Shown here piece after piece: positions 1 to 6,339 of a stretch of 23,612 nucleotides of DNA (position 1 is the stretch's first letter; each line of letters opens with the position of its first letter). The notes under the pieces were generated by a model that had not been told where the DNA came from, did not search any database, and saw only the letters and a program-made list of their open reading frames with translations. A program made the position numbers and the translations under genes. Source of the DNA: Ruminococcus flavefaciens (GTDB lineage Bacteria > Bacillota > Clostridia > Oscillospirales > Ruminococcaceae); assembly GCA_002348905.1 (NCBI GenBank), contig DEBW01000135.1, positions 1-23,612 on the forward strand. Reading direction: 5' to 3'.

Positions 1-53
1 TTTTCAAGATGCTGTTCTTTTTTTCGCTCTCGCTTTTCAGCGGAAGCTTTTTT

Positions 54-82
54 ATTATATCACATCTTTTCGTTTTTGTCAA
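54..82 (-). promoter_or_regulatory. Promoter P1 of tandem rRNA-type promoter array
   Basis: Read on the minus strand, -35 TTGACA is at 82-77 and -10 TATAAT at 59-54, separated by exactly 17 bases, with an extended -10 TG one base upstream. Both hexamers match the sigma-A consensus perfectly. An A/T-rich UP-like tract lies just upstream at about 83-115. Transcription would run left out of the window. The last bases downstream read GCATCTTGAAAA on the minus strand, which resembles the boxA-like leader of clostridial 16S genes. The same string also resembles the UP-like tracts of the other repeats, so it could instead lead into a further promoter. Confidence 0.85.
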
Positions 83-154
83 GTACTTTTTTTCAAGTTT
101 TTTCAAAAACTTTTCGATGTGATCGCCAGTCTTTTTTAGCAGACCAGCTTTTCT

Positions 155-183
155 ATTATATCACATCTCGTTCATTTTGTCAA
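155..183 (-). promoter_or_regulatory. Promoter P2 of tandem rRNA-type promoter array
   Basis: On the minus strand TTGACA (183-178), a 17-base spacer and TATAAT (160-155) with an extended TG element. The upstream A-rich tract (184-215) is nearly identical to that of P1, as is the spacer end GATGTGA. The -35 boxes of P1 and P2 are 101 bases apart, marking a repeat unit of about 100 bases. Confidence 0.85.
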
Positions 184-251
184 GCACTTTTTCAAGTTTT
201 TTTCAAAATCTTTTCGAGATGTTCGCTACCCGCTTGGCGGACAGCTTATTT

Positions 252-280
252 ATTATATCACTTTTCTTCTCTCTTGTCAA
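252..280 (-). promoter_or_regulatory. Promoter P3 of tandem rRNA-type promoter array
   Basis: On the minus strand TTGACA (280-275), a 17-base spacer and TATAAT (257-252), with TG one base before the -10. An A/T-rich UP-like tract lies at 281-312. Downstream of the -10 is an AAGCTG motif shared with P2 and P4. The distance to the -35 of P2 is 97 bases. Confidence 0.85.
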
Positions 281-447
281 GTGTTTTTTTCAAATTTCTT
301 TGAAAATTTTTCGCTCGACTTTCTTTCAAAAAGAAAAGATAATATACAAGTTTTTATTGCGTCAAACTCAACTTCCCTTACAAGCCTCCCGTGCTGCGCC
401 AGCAGTCTTACCGTTCCGCTCGTCTTGTCTCGCCCGACAGCTTTATT

Positions 448-476
448 ATTATAGCACCTTTTTCTTCCTTTGTCAA
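448..476 (-). promoter_or_regulatory. Promoter P4 of tandem rRNA-type promoter array
   Basis: On the minus strand TTGACA (476-471), a 17-base spacer and TATAAT (453-448) preceded by TGC, an extended -10. It is 196 bases upstream of P3, about twice the 98-base period, with a weak TTGACG element (365-360) between them that may be a decayed copy. It is the most upstream clear promoter of the array. A TTGACA at 569-564 has a TATAAT only 14 bases away, so a fifth promoter is doubtful. Confidence 0.8.
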
Positions 477-579
477 CTCAAAGTTTGAATGGAGTTTGCT
501 CGTTATTTTAGTGTATTTGGACAAGCTTTATATACACATATATATTATAATAAACCTGCCAGTTGTCAAAATGCAAAAT

Positions 580-607
580 AGACCGCAGCCTTAACCGGCT
601 GCGGTCT
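580..607 (-). terminator. Terminator after minor pilin gene
   Basis: A perfect 11-base-pair stem (AGACCGCAGCC at 580-590 with GGCTGCGGTCT at 597-607) and a 6-base loop lie immediately after the stop codon of the minus-strand pilin gene. On the minus strand the stem is followed by an interrupted T-rich stretch. It closes the pilus locus and insulates it from the promoter array. Confidence 0.85.
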
Positions 608-613
608 TAGTCA

Positions 614-1300
614 TCATGTTTTAGGTGTAGTAATTTCAGCTTTATCAAGATCAAAGAGCTTCATATTAGCTCCCTTAACCTTCTTACTGTTATCACTCTT
701 GATATCATCAAGCTCATCAAGGATATGATTCTGAACGCCACTTGTATCCTGGATCACATCAAAAGTAGTCGGATATGAGCCGATATAGCTATCTGAAATG
801 AAACGAGAGCAAACAACAGACTGAACATTATAATCCTTAATATAGATCTTATAGATGCCGTCCTCATCAACGATCTTGTTGATTTCTTCACCTATTTTAG
901 CATTCCAGTCGTTAAAATTCTGCTTTCTTTTAGCACTCCAGGTAGAAACCGGATTCACTTTATTACCGCTCGCATCAACTCTTGATAAAGTTTTGCCGTC
1001 CCAGTAGATATACCATTCATAACCGGTTGAAGTATCGGTATAGATGTAATCTAAATTAGGATCAGAAGATGCCTTTGTACCGGCATTGTAAGCATTTATA
1101 TATCGTCTCTCGGCAAATTTAAGGTCAGTGCAGACACGCTGTGCCGAATTGAATAACGCTTTAGCTCTATTATTCTGGGTTCTGATTCTTGCTCGCTGGA
1201 TAAAATAGCCCCAAGAAGGAATCAAAACAGCTAAAAGAATACCAAAAATAGCCAATACAATGATCAGCTCAATAAGGGTAAAACCTTTTTTCCTTTTCAT
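614..1300 (-). CDS. Type IV prepilin-like minor pilin (228 aa)
   Basis: The N-terminus MKRKKG/FTLIELIIV is a textbook class III prepilin signal: a short basic leader, Gly -1, Phe +1 and Glu +5, then a hydrophobic helix to about residue 32. PilD would cleave after G6 and methylate F7. The body (about 190 residues) has two cysteines near the start and end and a Lys-rich tail; I cannot assign it to a named minor pilin. It is the last gene of the pilus locus, with its own consensus promoter at 1339-1367 and a terminator directly behind it, so its expression can be set apart from the rest. The start is supported by GGAGGAG five bases upstream. Its body is unlike the major-type pilin at 2685-3257. 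It could be a minor subunit or an alternative fibre subunit. Confidence 0.85.
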   Translation of the reverse strand: MKRKKGFTLIELIIVLAIFGILLAVLIPSWGYFIQRARIRTQNNRAKALFNSAQRVCTDLKFAERRYINAYNAGTKASSDPNLDYIYTDTSTGYEWYIYWDGKTLSRVDASGNKVNPVSTWSAKRKQNFNDWNAKIGEEINKIVDEDGIYKIYIKDYNVQSVVCSRFISDSYIGSYPTTFDVIQDTSGVQNHILDELDDIKSDNSKKVKGANMKLFDLDKAEITTPKT

Positions 1301-1338
1301 AGTAACTCCTCCGCCTCATAAAGTTTAAACCTATACTA

Positions 1339-1367
1339 ATTATAGCAAATTATTCACAATCTGTCAA
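1339..1367 (-). promoter_or_regulatory. Consensus promoter of the terminal minor pilin gene
   Basis: On the minus strand TTGACA (1367-1362), a 17-base spacer and TATAAT (1344-1339) preceded by TGC (extended -10). It starts transcription about 40 bases before the ATG at 1300. A weak A/T-only hairpin at 1379-1400 just upstream may end the protease transcript. Confidence 0.8.
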
Positions 1368-1419
1368 CAAAGGATGCATAAAAATTCTCAACAATTTTTA
1401 CACTTTATAATTGTGCATT

Positions 1420-2601
1420 TCAATCAAGAAGTTCAATAGCCTTTTTAAGCTGAACATCCTTAGACGTACCGATAAGCTCTGCATCCATAGGAACTTCGAC
1501 ATCCGGAGCTATACCTTTACCTTGCCAGTTTTCCCAATCACAGACAAAAAAAGAGCCGGCAGTATAATGAAGATGACCGCCGTTATCGAAATCAGCCTGT
1601 GCCTGAAAAATGCCTTTTCCGAAGGTATTCTCACCAACAAGAATAGTATCCGCACCTTGTTTCAATGAAGCAGTGATAGTTTCAGCAGCACTTGCAGTAT
1701 TGCCGTTTATGAGAACAGCAAACTTTTTATCAGCAACGCTGATATCAAAGCTTTTTTCAAAAACTTCCTCATGCCCGTCAAAGTATTTCAGCACACACTT
1801 GCTATGACCACAAAGCTGAGCAGCCATATAAACACCTGCTTCAGTTTCACCACCACCGTTATTTCTGAGGTCAACGATAATTTTCTTCTGTTCCTTACAT
1901 TCTTTAAGAGCCGTATCAAGAGCGCCTTTATCGAGCTGACTGATACTGTTTATTTTTATGTAAGCGACATCGCCCATTTTCTCGTAAATAACGCCTTTAT
2001 AAACAACACTGTCACGCACGAACTCAATATCAAATATCTTATCGTCTCTGCGGATCGTGAGGTTTACGCTTGTGCCGTCTTTTCCGAGGAGTTTATTAGC
2101 TATATTTTCATATCCAACAGCACTTACTGACTCACCGGCAATAGAAACGATAACATCATCTTTTCTCATGCCCTGTTTATATGCAGCAAGAGTATCATCC
2201 ACCTCAGTCAGGAGGATATTGCCGTCCTCGGATATGTCTATCTGGAAGCCGCTTTTTTCAGCAGTTCCGGATGTATTGACATAATTTGTGATGTCTCTTA
2301 TGTCATCGTCTTCAAAATAATAAGTATAGTCATCTTCGGCGATAGACTTGACATATGTGTTAATAGCTTCTTCCGCCGATACATTTTCTTTGACTCCGGC
2401 ATTAGCTTCAAGAATATCCCTGCATTCCTTTACAGCCATAAATTGATTTCCAACGTCTATAACATCATGCTGGGAATAATCCATGAAGTACCAGCAGCAG
2501 CCGGCAGCAATGCCAGCGCCGAGCAAAAATGCCGCAACATAGCCGGTATGGTCGTTAACGGTATTCTTTTTGTCTTTATCAGTATTATTAATTTTTCCCA
2601 T
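1420..2601 (-). CDS. S41-family C-terminal processing peptidase with PDZ domain
   Basis: 393 residues from the chosen ATG at 2601, which has GAGG six bases upstream; a longer frame to 2649 overlaps the upstream terminator stem and is unlikely. One membrane anchor (about residues 20-37) places the rest outside the cell. A PDZ domain (about 115-190, AYKQGMRKDDVIVSIAGESV) is followed by the S41 core: VDLRNNGGGETEAG near 244-255, the nucleophile segment NGNTASAAE with Ser304, and GENTFGKG with Lys329. These form the Ser-Lys dyad of the CtpA/CtpB family, which cleaves proteins near their C-termini. The gene lies between two pilin genes, behind the major-type pilin's terminator, so it is probably read at reduced level from the pilin promoter. 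A role in pilin or surface-protein processing is inferred from position only. Confidence 0.88.
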   Translation of the reverse strand: MGKINNTDKDKKNTVNDHTGYVAAFLLGAGIAAGCCWYFMDYSQHDVIDVGNQFMAVKECRDILEANAGVKENVSAEEAINTYVKSIAEDDYTYYFEDDDIRDITNYVNTSGTAEKSGFQIDISEDGNILLTEVDDTLAAYKQGMRKDDVIVSIAGESVSAVGYENIANKLLGKDGTSVNLTIRRDDKIFDIEFVRDSVVYKGVIYEKMGDVAYIKINSISQLDKGALDTALKECKEQKKIIVDLRNNGGGETEAGVYMAAQLCGHSKCVLKYFDGHEEVFEKSFDISVADKKFAVLINGNTASAAETITASLKQGADTILVGENTFGKGIFQAQADFDNGGHLHYTAGSFFVCDWENWQGKGIAPDVEVPMDAELIGTSKDVQLKKAIELLD

Positions 2602-2611
2602 AACTATCCTC

Positions 2612-2646
2612 AAAAGAAAACCTCTCTCACAATGGAGAGAGGTTTT
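2612..2646 (-). terminator. Terminator/attenuator between major-type pilin and S41 protease genes
   Basis: A perfect 12-base-pair inverted repeat (AAAACCTCTCTC at 2617-2628 with its complement at 2635-2646), loop of 6. On the minus strand it is followed by TTTTCTTTT, then directly by the Shine-Dalgarno sequence of the protease gene. No separate promoter is obvious, so it likely lets a fraction of pilin transcripts continue into the protease gene. Confidence 0.85.
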
Positions 2647-2684
2647 CATAAACTTTAAGATTTAATTCAATGAACTAATTCTCA

Positions 2685-3257
2685 TCAAGCACCTGTTGCA
2701 CCAGCACCAGATCTCTTATAGCCAGAAGCACCGTCAGTAACGTAACCAGCCTTCTTGATAGCAGCCTCAAGAGCTTCCTGCTTTACAGTTAATGTGCTGC
2801 CAGAACCAGTTGGCTTGTATGTTGAATAAGTGTCACCTGTTACGATACCGCCTGGGTATGTACCTGTGTAAGAAGTATCTGTAGCTGTAGCGCAAGCGAT
2901 GCAGTTACCGTCAACAACCTGAGCCTTAGCAGATTTTACCTTATCGATATCAGCAAAGAAGTTACCAACCTTCTTGTTTAAGCTAGTAGCATTGCCGAGA
3001 TGACCAAGGTCACTCCATGTTGAACCTGTCCAAACGAGACAATATGAACCGCCGATATCAACGCCTTCTTCATCAAGTTCTGTGAGGGCAGAGTTGATAG
3101 CCTTGTAAACAGATGAAGCAGTAGAGTTAGCTGAAGAGATCTTGGACTTTCTAACGTAACCAAGCATTGTTGGTACGAGAATAGCAGCAAGTACGCCGAT
3201 GATAGCGATAACAACGATCAGCTCAATGAGGGTAAAACCTTTCTTTGTAGTTTTCAT
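2685..3257 (-). CDS. pilA: Type IV pilin, probable major subunit
   Basis: 190 residues. The N-terminus MKTTKKG/FTLIELIVVIAIIGV has the class III leader, Gly -1, Phe +1, Glu +5 and a hydrophobic assembly helix to about residue 30, followed by the usual amphipathic alpha-1 continuation (VRKSKISSANSTAS). The mature pilin would be 183 residues. Two close cysteines (NCIACATATD) and a Gly/Ser/Thr-rich C-terminus with a poly-Thr/Ser stretch around residues 128-160 are visible. Major status is inferred from size, position beside pilT, a dedicated promoter, a near-perfect AAAGGAGG ribosome site nine bases from the ATG, and a strong terminator right behind. Ruminococcus albus is known to have a glycosylated pilin-like surface protein (GP25/CbpC family) involved in cellulose adhesion, so a similar role is possible but unproven here. 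Confidence 0.88.
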   Translation of the reverse strand: MKTTKKGFTLIELIVVIAIIGVLAAILVPTMLGYVRKSKISSANSTASSVYKAINSALTELDEEGVDIGGSYCLVWTGSTWSDLGHLGNATSLNKKVGNFFADIDKVKSAKAQVVDGNCIACATATDTSYTGTYPGGIVTGDTYSTYKPTGSGSTLTVKQEALEAAIKKAGYVTDGASGYKRSGAGATGA

Positions 3258-3349
3258 AATAGAAAACCTCCTTTATAAATTTTTGTGCGTTCGCACTCTT
3301 TTTTAGGTTTGGGGTTTTTCGTTTGTCCCCTTCCCTTTCCTGTGATTAT

Positions 3350-3378
3350 AGTATACCATTTCATTCATAAAAAGTCAA
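3350..3378 (-). promoter_or_regulatory. Promoter of major-type pilin gene
   Basis: On the minus strand TTGACT (3378-3373), a 17-base spacer and TATACT (3355-3350). It gives a leader of about 85 bases before the ATG at 3257, with a small hairpin (GTGCGAACGCAC) at about 3285-3296 and AAAGGAGG before the start. Confidence 0.65.
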
Positions 3379-3709
3379 TAGAATCTCACAAATAAATTCA
3401 TGAAAATTGTATTTTTTACATTGAAACGGTAAATCGGCATTTATTTTTCTGCCTTTTCGTCATGATGCACAACTTTCTGTGAATTAATTCATTATAATAA
3501 CTTTTTATTATCCTCAAAGTATAATTTTCTCCCTAAAAACTGACCAGCGTTCATAATTATTTGATATGTCGAATACCATTTTGGCGACTGTATTAGTAAC
3601 ATCGAGGAATGTGTTATTCTACAAATCGTTATTTCGATGTCTTGATTTACGAATCGGCAAGTTTTTGACTATTAACGCTTTGTTCACATTTTAGATACAA
3701 TTTCTTTAA
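3379..3709. other. AT-rich intergenic stretch between ligase-like gene and pilin promoter
   Basis: About 330 bases with no credible open frame on either strand. The only structure seen is a loose inverted repeat, ACATCGA (3600-3606) with TCGATGT (about 3635-3641), with a 28-base loop. No clear terminator follows the ligase-like gene, so its transcript may run into this region and the pilin gene. Confidence 0.5.
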
Positions 3710-5107
3710 TTATTCTGCATTTTCTCCACTTTCAGTAACCGTTTCAGATTTTTCTGACTTTGGTATCATACTCCAACCGACCTCCGCATAAGTGAGTCCG
3801 AGGAAGACATACAAAAACGGCGTAGTGTAAAATATTGCTACTCCTAATAATGAGCTTATCAGGTAAGAAGTAGTCCCGCAAAAGCATAAAAGTGTCATTT
3901 TTGAAAGTTTTTTCTTCTTGATGAACGTCTCAATCATGACAACAGACACTGCTGCAATATAGAGAATCATAACAGGCAGACCAAAATTCACAGCATACTG
4001 TAATGGTTCGCAGTGAGCTGTACCGCCGTACTCATAACCCTCAACGCCCCAGCCAACAAGAGGTCTTTTTGAGATATGCTCCATTGCTTCCTTCCATAGC
4101 CTGATACGTCCTGAACCAGCATCATCGCTGTTCTGTGGATCTGTCACAACATTTCCTATATCAATGAACATATGAACTATGCTCCAGATGAACGAATCGA
4201 CCAGAGAAGCAAGCATACCACTAACAGCGATAAATATCAGAAGCACAGCTACTGCACTTTTCAGCTTATTTTTTTCATTTCTCCAGCAATAGATAATAAA
4301 CATAATAAGTGTAAGAAGTACCGCAATATCTGTACCAAGGGTATCAGCCGATATCATCGCAGCCGACGCAAGCGCCATATTAGCACCGTTAAACACCTTA
4401 TAGAGCATTTTTTCTTCATACACACAAAGCATAGCCGAACAGACAATAACTATCGCAAGATAATAGCAATAATGGTTGGTATTATTAAAAACAGCACCTT
4501 TCCTGTAGCCAGCACAGAGTTTCAGAGGTGTTACCCAGTCGTCGACCATTGCAACAGTATTAACTATCGAAGCCGACAAAGTAAAAATATACATGAGAAG
4601 CTTTTTATGGCTGCTCTTTATAACGAACATACCACATACAAAGTAAGTAAACGGATATCTCATAAAATCATACATATTTTCGCCAAGATAAAACTGCGGT
4701 ATAAGATCAAACTCACCGTATCCACGTATCTGTGTAACGATATAGATACCAGCGCTATAAGCGCCGAATATCATCAGAGGAACAGCAGCCTTCAGACAGC
4801 CTTTCCAGTGAGTTTTAACCTTATCAAGCGACAGCAGAACATAAATAAGTAAAACCGCCAGCAGCGTCCTCACTAACATAACGACTATTTCCTCTATACT
4901 TCGTGTCATATTCTGATATGTCATCAGCGTTTCAGCTGTTATTCCGATACCCTTTCCGGTAAACGCAGTATCATCAAAAGCGATTATTATAACACGTTCA
5001 ATAAGCTGCATCAACGGTGATACCAGAAATAGCAGCGCACCAACAAAGCCTATAATCTGAATGATCTTTTCAAGTTTAGGTTTATACTTGTCATATTTAC
5101 CTTCCAA
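3710..5107 (-). CDS. O-antigen ligase/polymerase-like (WaaL/Wzy fold) membrane protein
   Basis: 465 residues with about ten hydrophobic segments. The start is TTG at 5107, with GGAGG seven bases upstream. The diagnostic stretch is RIRLWKEAMEHISKRPLVGW (about 334-353), then TAHCEPLQYAVNFGLP at about 363-378. This matches the large periplasmic-loop pattern of O-antigen ligases and polymerases (Arg, Trp, P-L-x-G-W-G, His, Leu-Gln, G-L-P). An upstream FNNTNHYCYYLA segment (about 207-218) fits the conserved Asn-rich part. Such proteins move lipid-linked glycans; one branch (PglL/TfpO/PilO types) attaches glycans to pilins. A monoderm has no lipopolysaccharide, and this gene sits between pilT and the pilin gene, so a pilin O-glycan ligase is the most attractive reading. 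A polysaccharide polymerase is the main alternative. Its C-terminal tail is acidic. Confidence 0.75.
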   Translation of the reverse strand: MEGKYDKYKPKLEKIIQIIGFVGALLFLVSPLMQLIERVIIIAFDDTAFTGKGIGITAETLMTYQNMTRSIEEIVVMLVRTLLAVLLIYVLLSLDKVKTHWKGCLKAAVPLMIFGAYSAGIYIVTQIRGYGEFDLIPQFYLGENMYDFMRYPFTYFVCGMFVIKSSHKKLLMYIFTLSASIVNTVAMVDDWVTPLKLCAGYRKGAVFNNTNHYCYYLAIVIVCSAMLCVYEEKMLYKVFNGANMALASAAMISADTLGTDIAVLLTLIMFIIYCWRNEKNKLKSAVAVLLIFIAVSGMLASLVDSFIWSIVHMFIDIGNVVTDPQNSDDAGSGRIRLWKEAMEHISKRPLVGWGVEGYEYGGTAHCEPLQYAVNFGLPVMILYIAAVSVVMIETFIKKKKLSKMTLLCFCGTTSYLISSLLGVAIFYTTPFLYVFLGLTYAEVGWSMIPKSEKSETVTESGENAE

Positions 5108-5140
5108 ATCATTTCCTCCGTTCCAATTATATTTTCATTA

Positions 5141-5176
5141 AAAATAAAATATCCCCTGCAATATTACAGGGGATAT
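5141..5176 (-). terminator. Terminator after pilT
   Basis: A perfect 10-base-pair stem (ATATCCCCTG at 5149-5158 with CAGGGGATAT at 5167-5176), loop of 8. On the minus strand it is followed by TTTTATTTTTAA. It lies between the pilT stop and the ligase-like gene, whose own promoter is not evident (only a TATAAT at 5131-5126 without a good -35). Confidence 0.8.
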
Positions 5177-5181
5177 GATAA

Positions 5182-6309
5182 TTAATCCTGAACAGATGAC
5201 GGCTGAGTGTAATTCATGCCGCCTGAAGGAGTACCGCCCATCTGAGTGAGGAAGCGGTAGAATTCCTGCTTGTCCTGGCACTTTTCGAGAGCGTCTACCT
5301 CGCTGATAACATTCTTTGCAACGAGTCTTGCAAGTTCCTGGTCAAGGGACATCATTCCCTGCTGCTTACCGGTCTGGATAGCAGACTGGATAAGGTGGAT
5401 CTTGTTATCACGGATCATAGCTGCAATAGCGTCTGTAACGTTAAGTATTTCCATTACAGCGATACGGCCTGTACCGTCTTTCTTAGGGATAAGTGTCTGA
5501 GAGATGATACCAACAAGGTTGTTAGCGAGCTGAGTTCTGATCTGCTGCTGCTGATGCTCTGGGTAAACGTCGATGATACGGTTGATAGTATCAGCGGCAG
5601 AAGTTGTATGAAGTGTTGACATAACGAGATGTCCGGTTTCAGCAGCGGTTACAGCAGCCTGGATAGTCTCGAAGTCACGCATTTCTCCGACGAGGATAAC
5701 GTCCGGGTCTTCACGGAGAGCAGCTCTGAGGGCGAGGGCGAATGAAGGAACGTCGTCGCCGATCTCACGCTGGTTTATCATACATCTCTTATGGTCATGA
5801 ACGTACTCGATAGGATCCTCAACAGTGATAACGTGTGCGCTTCTGTTGAGGTTAACGAAGTCGATCATACCAGCAAGGGTAGTAGACTTACCTGAACCGG
5901 TAGGACCAGTTACGAGAACGAGTCCACGAGGACGCATTGCGAAGTCAGCAAGAATAGGAGGAAGCATGAGGTCCTCAAGAGTCGGGATATCGTTACGGAG
6001 AAGACGTATAGCGATAGCCGGCTTACCCTTCTGGAAGTAAACGTTAACACGGTGACGGTAACCGCTCTTTGTCTGGAAAGAGAAGTCAGTATCAATATGC
6101 TTGTTGATCTGTGTCTGCTGAGCTTCATTTGTCATCTGGTTAACTATGTCAAGTATTTCCTCTTCATCCATTTCAGGATACTGTGAACGCATTGTTCTGA
6201 GTGTACCGTTAAGACGAACAACAGGAGCTATAGCATTTGTGAAGTGAAGGTCAGAACAGCCGAGGAGACGAACCTCATCGAGTATTCTGTGTATATTAAT
6301 AATTCCCAT
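5182..6309 (-). CDS. pilT: Type IV pilus retraction ATPase PilT
   Basis: 375 residues, usual family length. The N-terminal PAS-like part (1-100) is followed by the RecA-like motor: Walker A GPTGSGKST (135-143), Asp box VITVEDPIEY (160-169), Walker B region DVILVGEMRD (203-212) and His box STLHTTSAADT (231-241). The C-terminal segment AIAAMIRDNK (295-304) corresponds to the AIRNLIRE motif that marks PilT and is needed for retraction. It acts as a cytoplasmic hexamer at the pilus base, pulling pilins back into the membrane. It follows pilB by 30 bases, is probably co-transcribed, and ends at a strong terminator. Start ATG with GGAGG eight bases upstream. Confidence 0.97.
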   Translation of the reverse strand: MGIINIHRILDEVRLLGCSDLHFTNAIAPVVRLNGTLRTMRSQYPEMDEEEILDIVNQMTNEAQQTQINKHIDTDFSFQTKSGYRHRVNVYFQKGKPAIAIRLLRNDIPTLEDLMLPPILADFAMRPRGLVLVTGPTGSGKSTTLAGMIDFVNLNRSAHVITVEDPIEYVHDHKRCMINQREIGDDVPSFALALRAALREDPDVILVGEMRDFETIQAAVTAAETGHLVMSTLHTTSAADTINRIIDVYPEHQQQQIRTQLANNLVGIISQTLIPKKDGTGRIAVMEILNVTDAIAAMIRDNKIHLIQSAIQTGKQQGMMSLDQELARLVAKNVISEVDALEKCQDKQEFYRFLTQMGGTPSGGMNYTQPSSVQD

Positions 6310-6339
6310 GGTATATTCCTCCCAATAAATAAGTATAGA

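Larger units (their letters stand above)
1..480 (-). repeat. Degenerate ~100-bp tandem repeats carrying the promoter array; no gene seen in 1-613
   Basis: The stretch contains three clear copies and one diverged copy of a unit. Read on the minus strand, each unit has an A-rich UP-like tract, TTGACA, a 17-base spacer, TATAAT, an AAGCTG-like start region and a GC-rich hairpin-prone segment. Short open frames on the plus strand here are phenylalanine/serine-rich because of T-tracts, have no convincing ribosome site, and are not believed. Tandem consensus promoters of this kind are known mainly from rRNA operons, so a 16S gene is expected just left of the window. That is an inference, because no rRNA sequence is visible. 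Confidence 0.65.

Noticed and set aside
1..480. CRISPR-like repeat array
   Set aside because: Units are about 98 bases, degenerate, and each carries promoter boxes; there are no short exact repeats with unique spacers.
544..569. Fifth minus-strand promoter upstream of P4
   Set aside because: TTGACA and TATAAT are both present but only 14 bases apart; at 17 bases the -10 would be AATATA. Too weak to call.
76..594. Three overlapping plus-strand open frames rich in Phe and Ser
   Set aside because: They are translations of the T-tracts of the promoter array, share repeats with it, and have no credible ribosome sites.
2602..2649. Upstream in-frame start for the S41 protease
   Set aside because: It would place the start inside the terminator stem with no ribosome site; the ATG at 2601 has GAGG at proper spacing.
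4172..4852. 226-codon plus-strand open frame
   Set aside because: It is antisense to the ligase-like gene, has no ribosome site, and its His/Lys/Asn-rich composition reflects the complement of membrane-segment codons.
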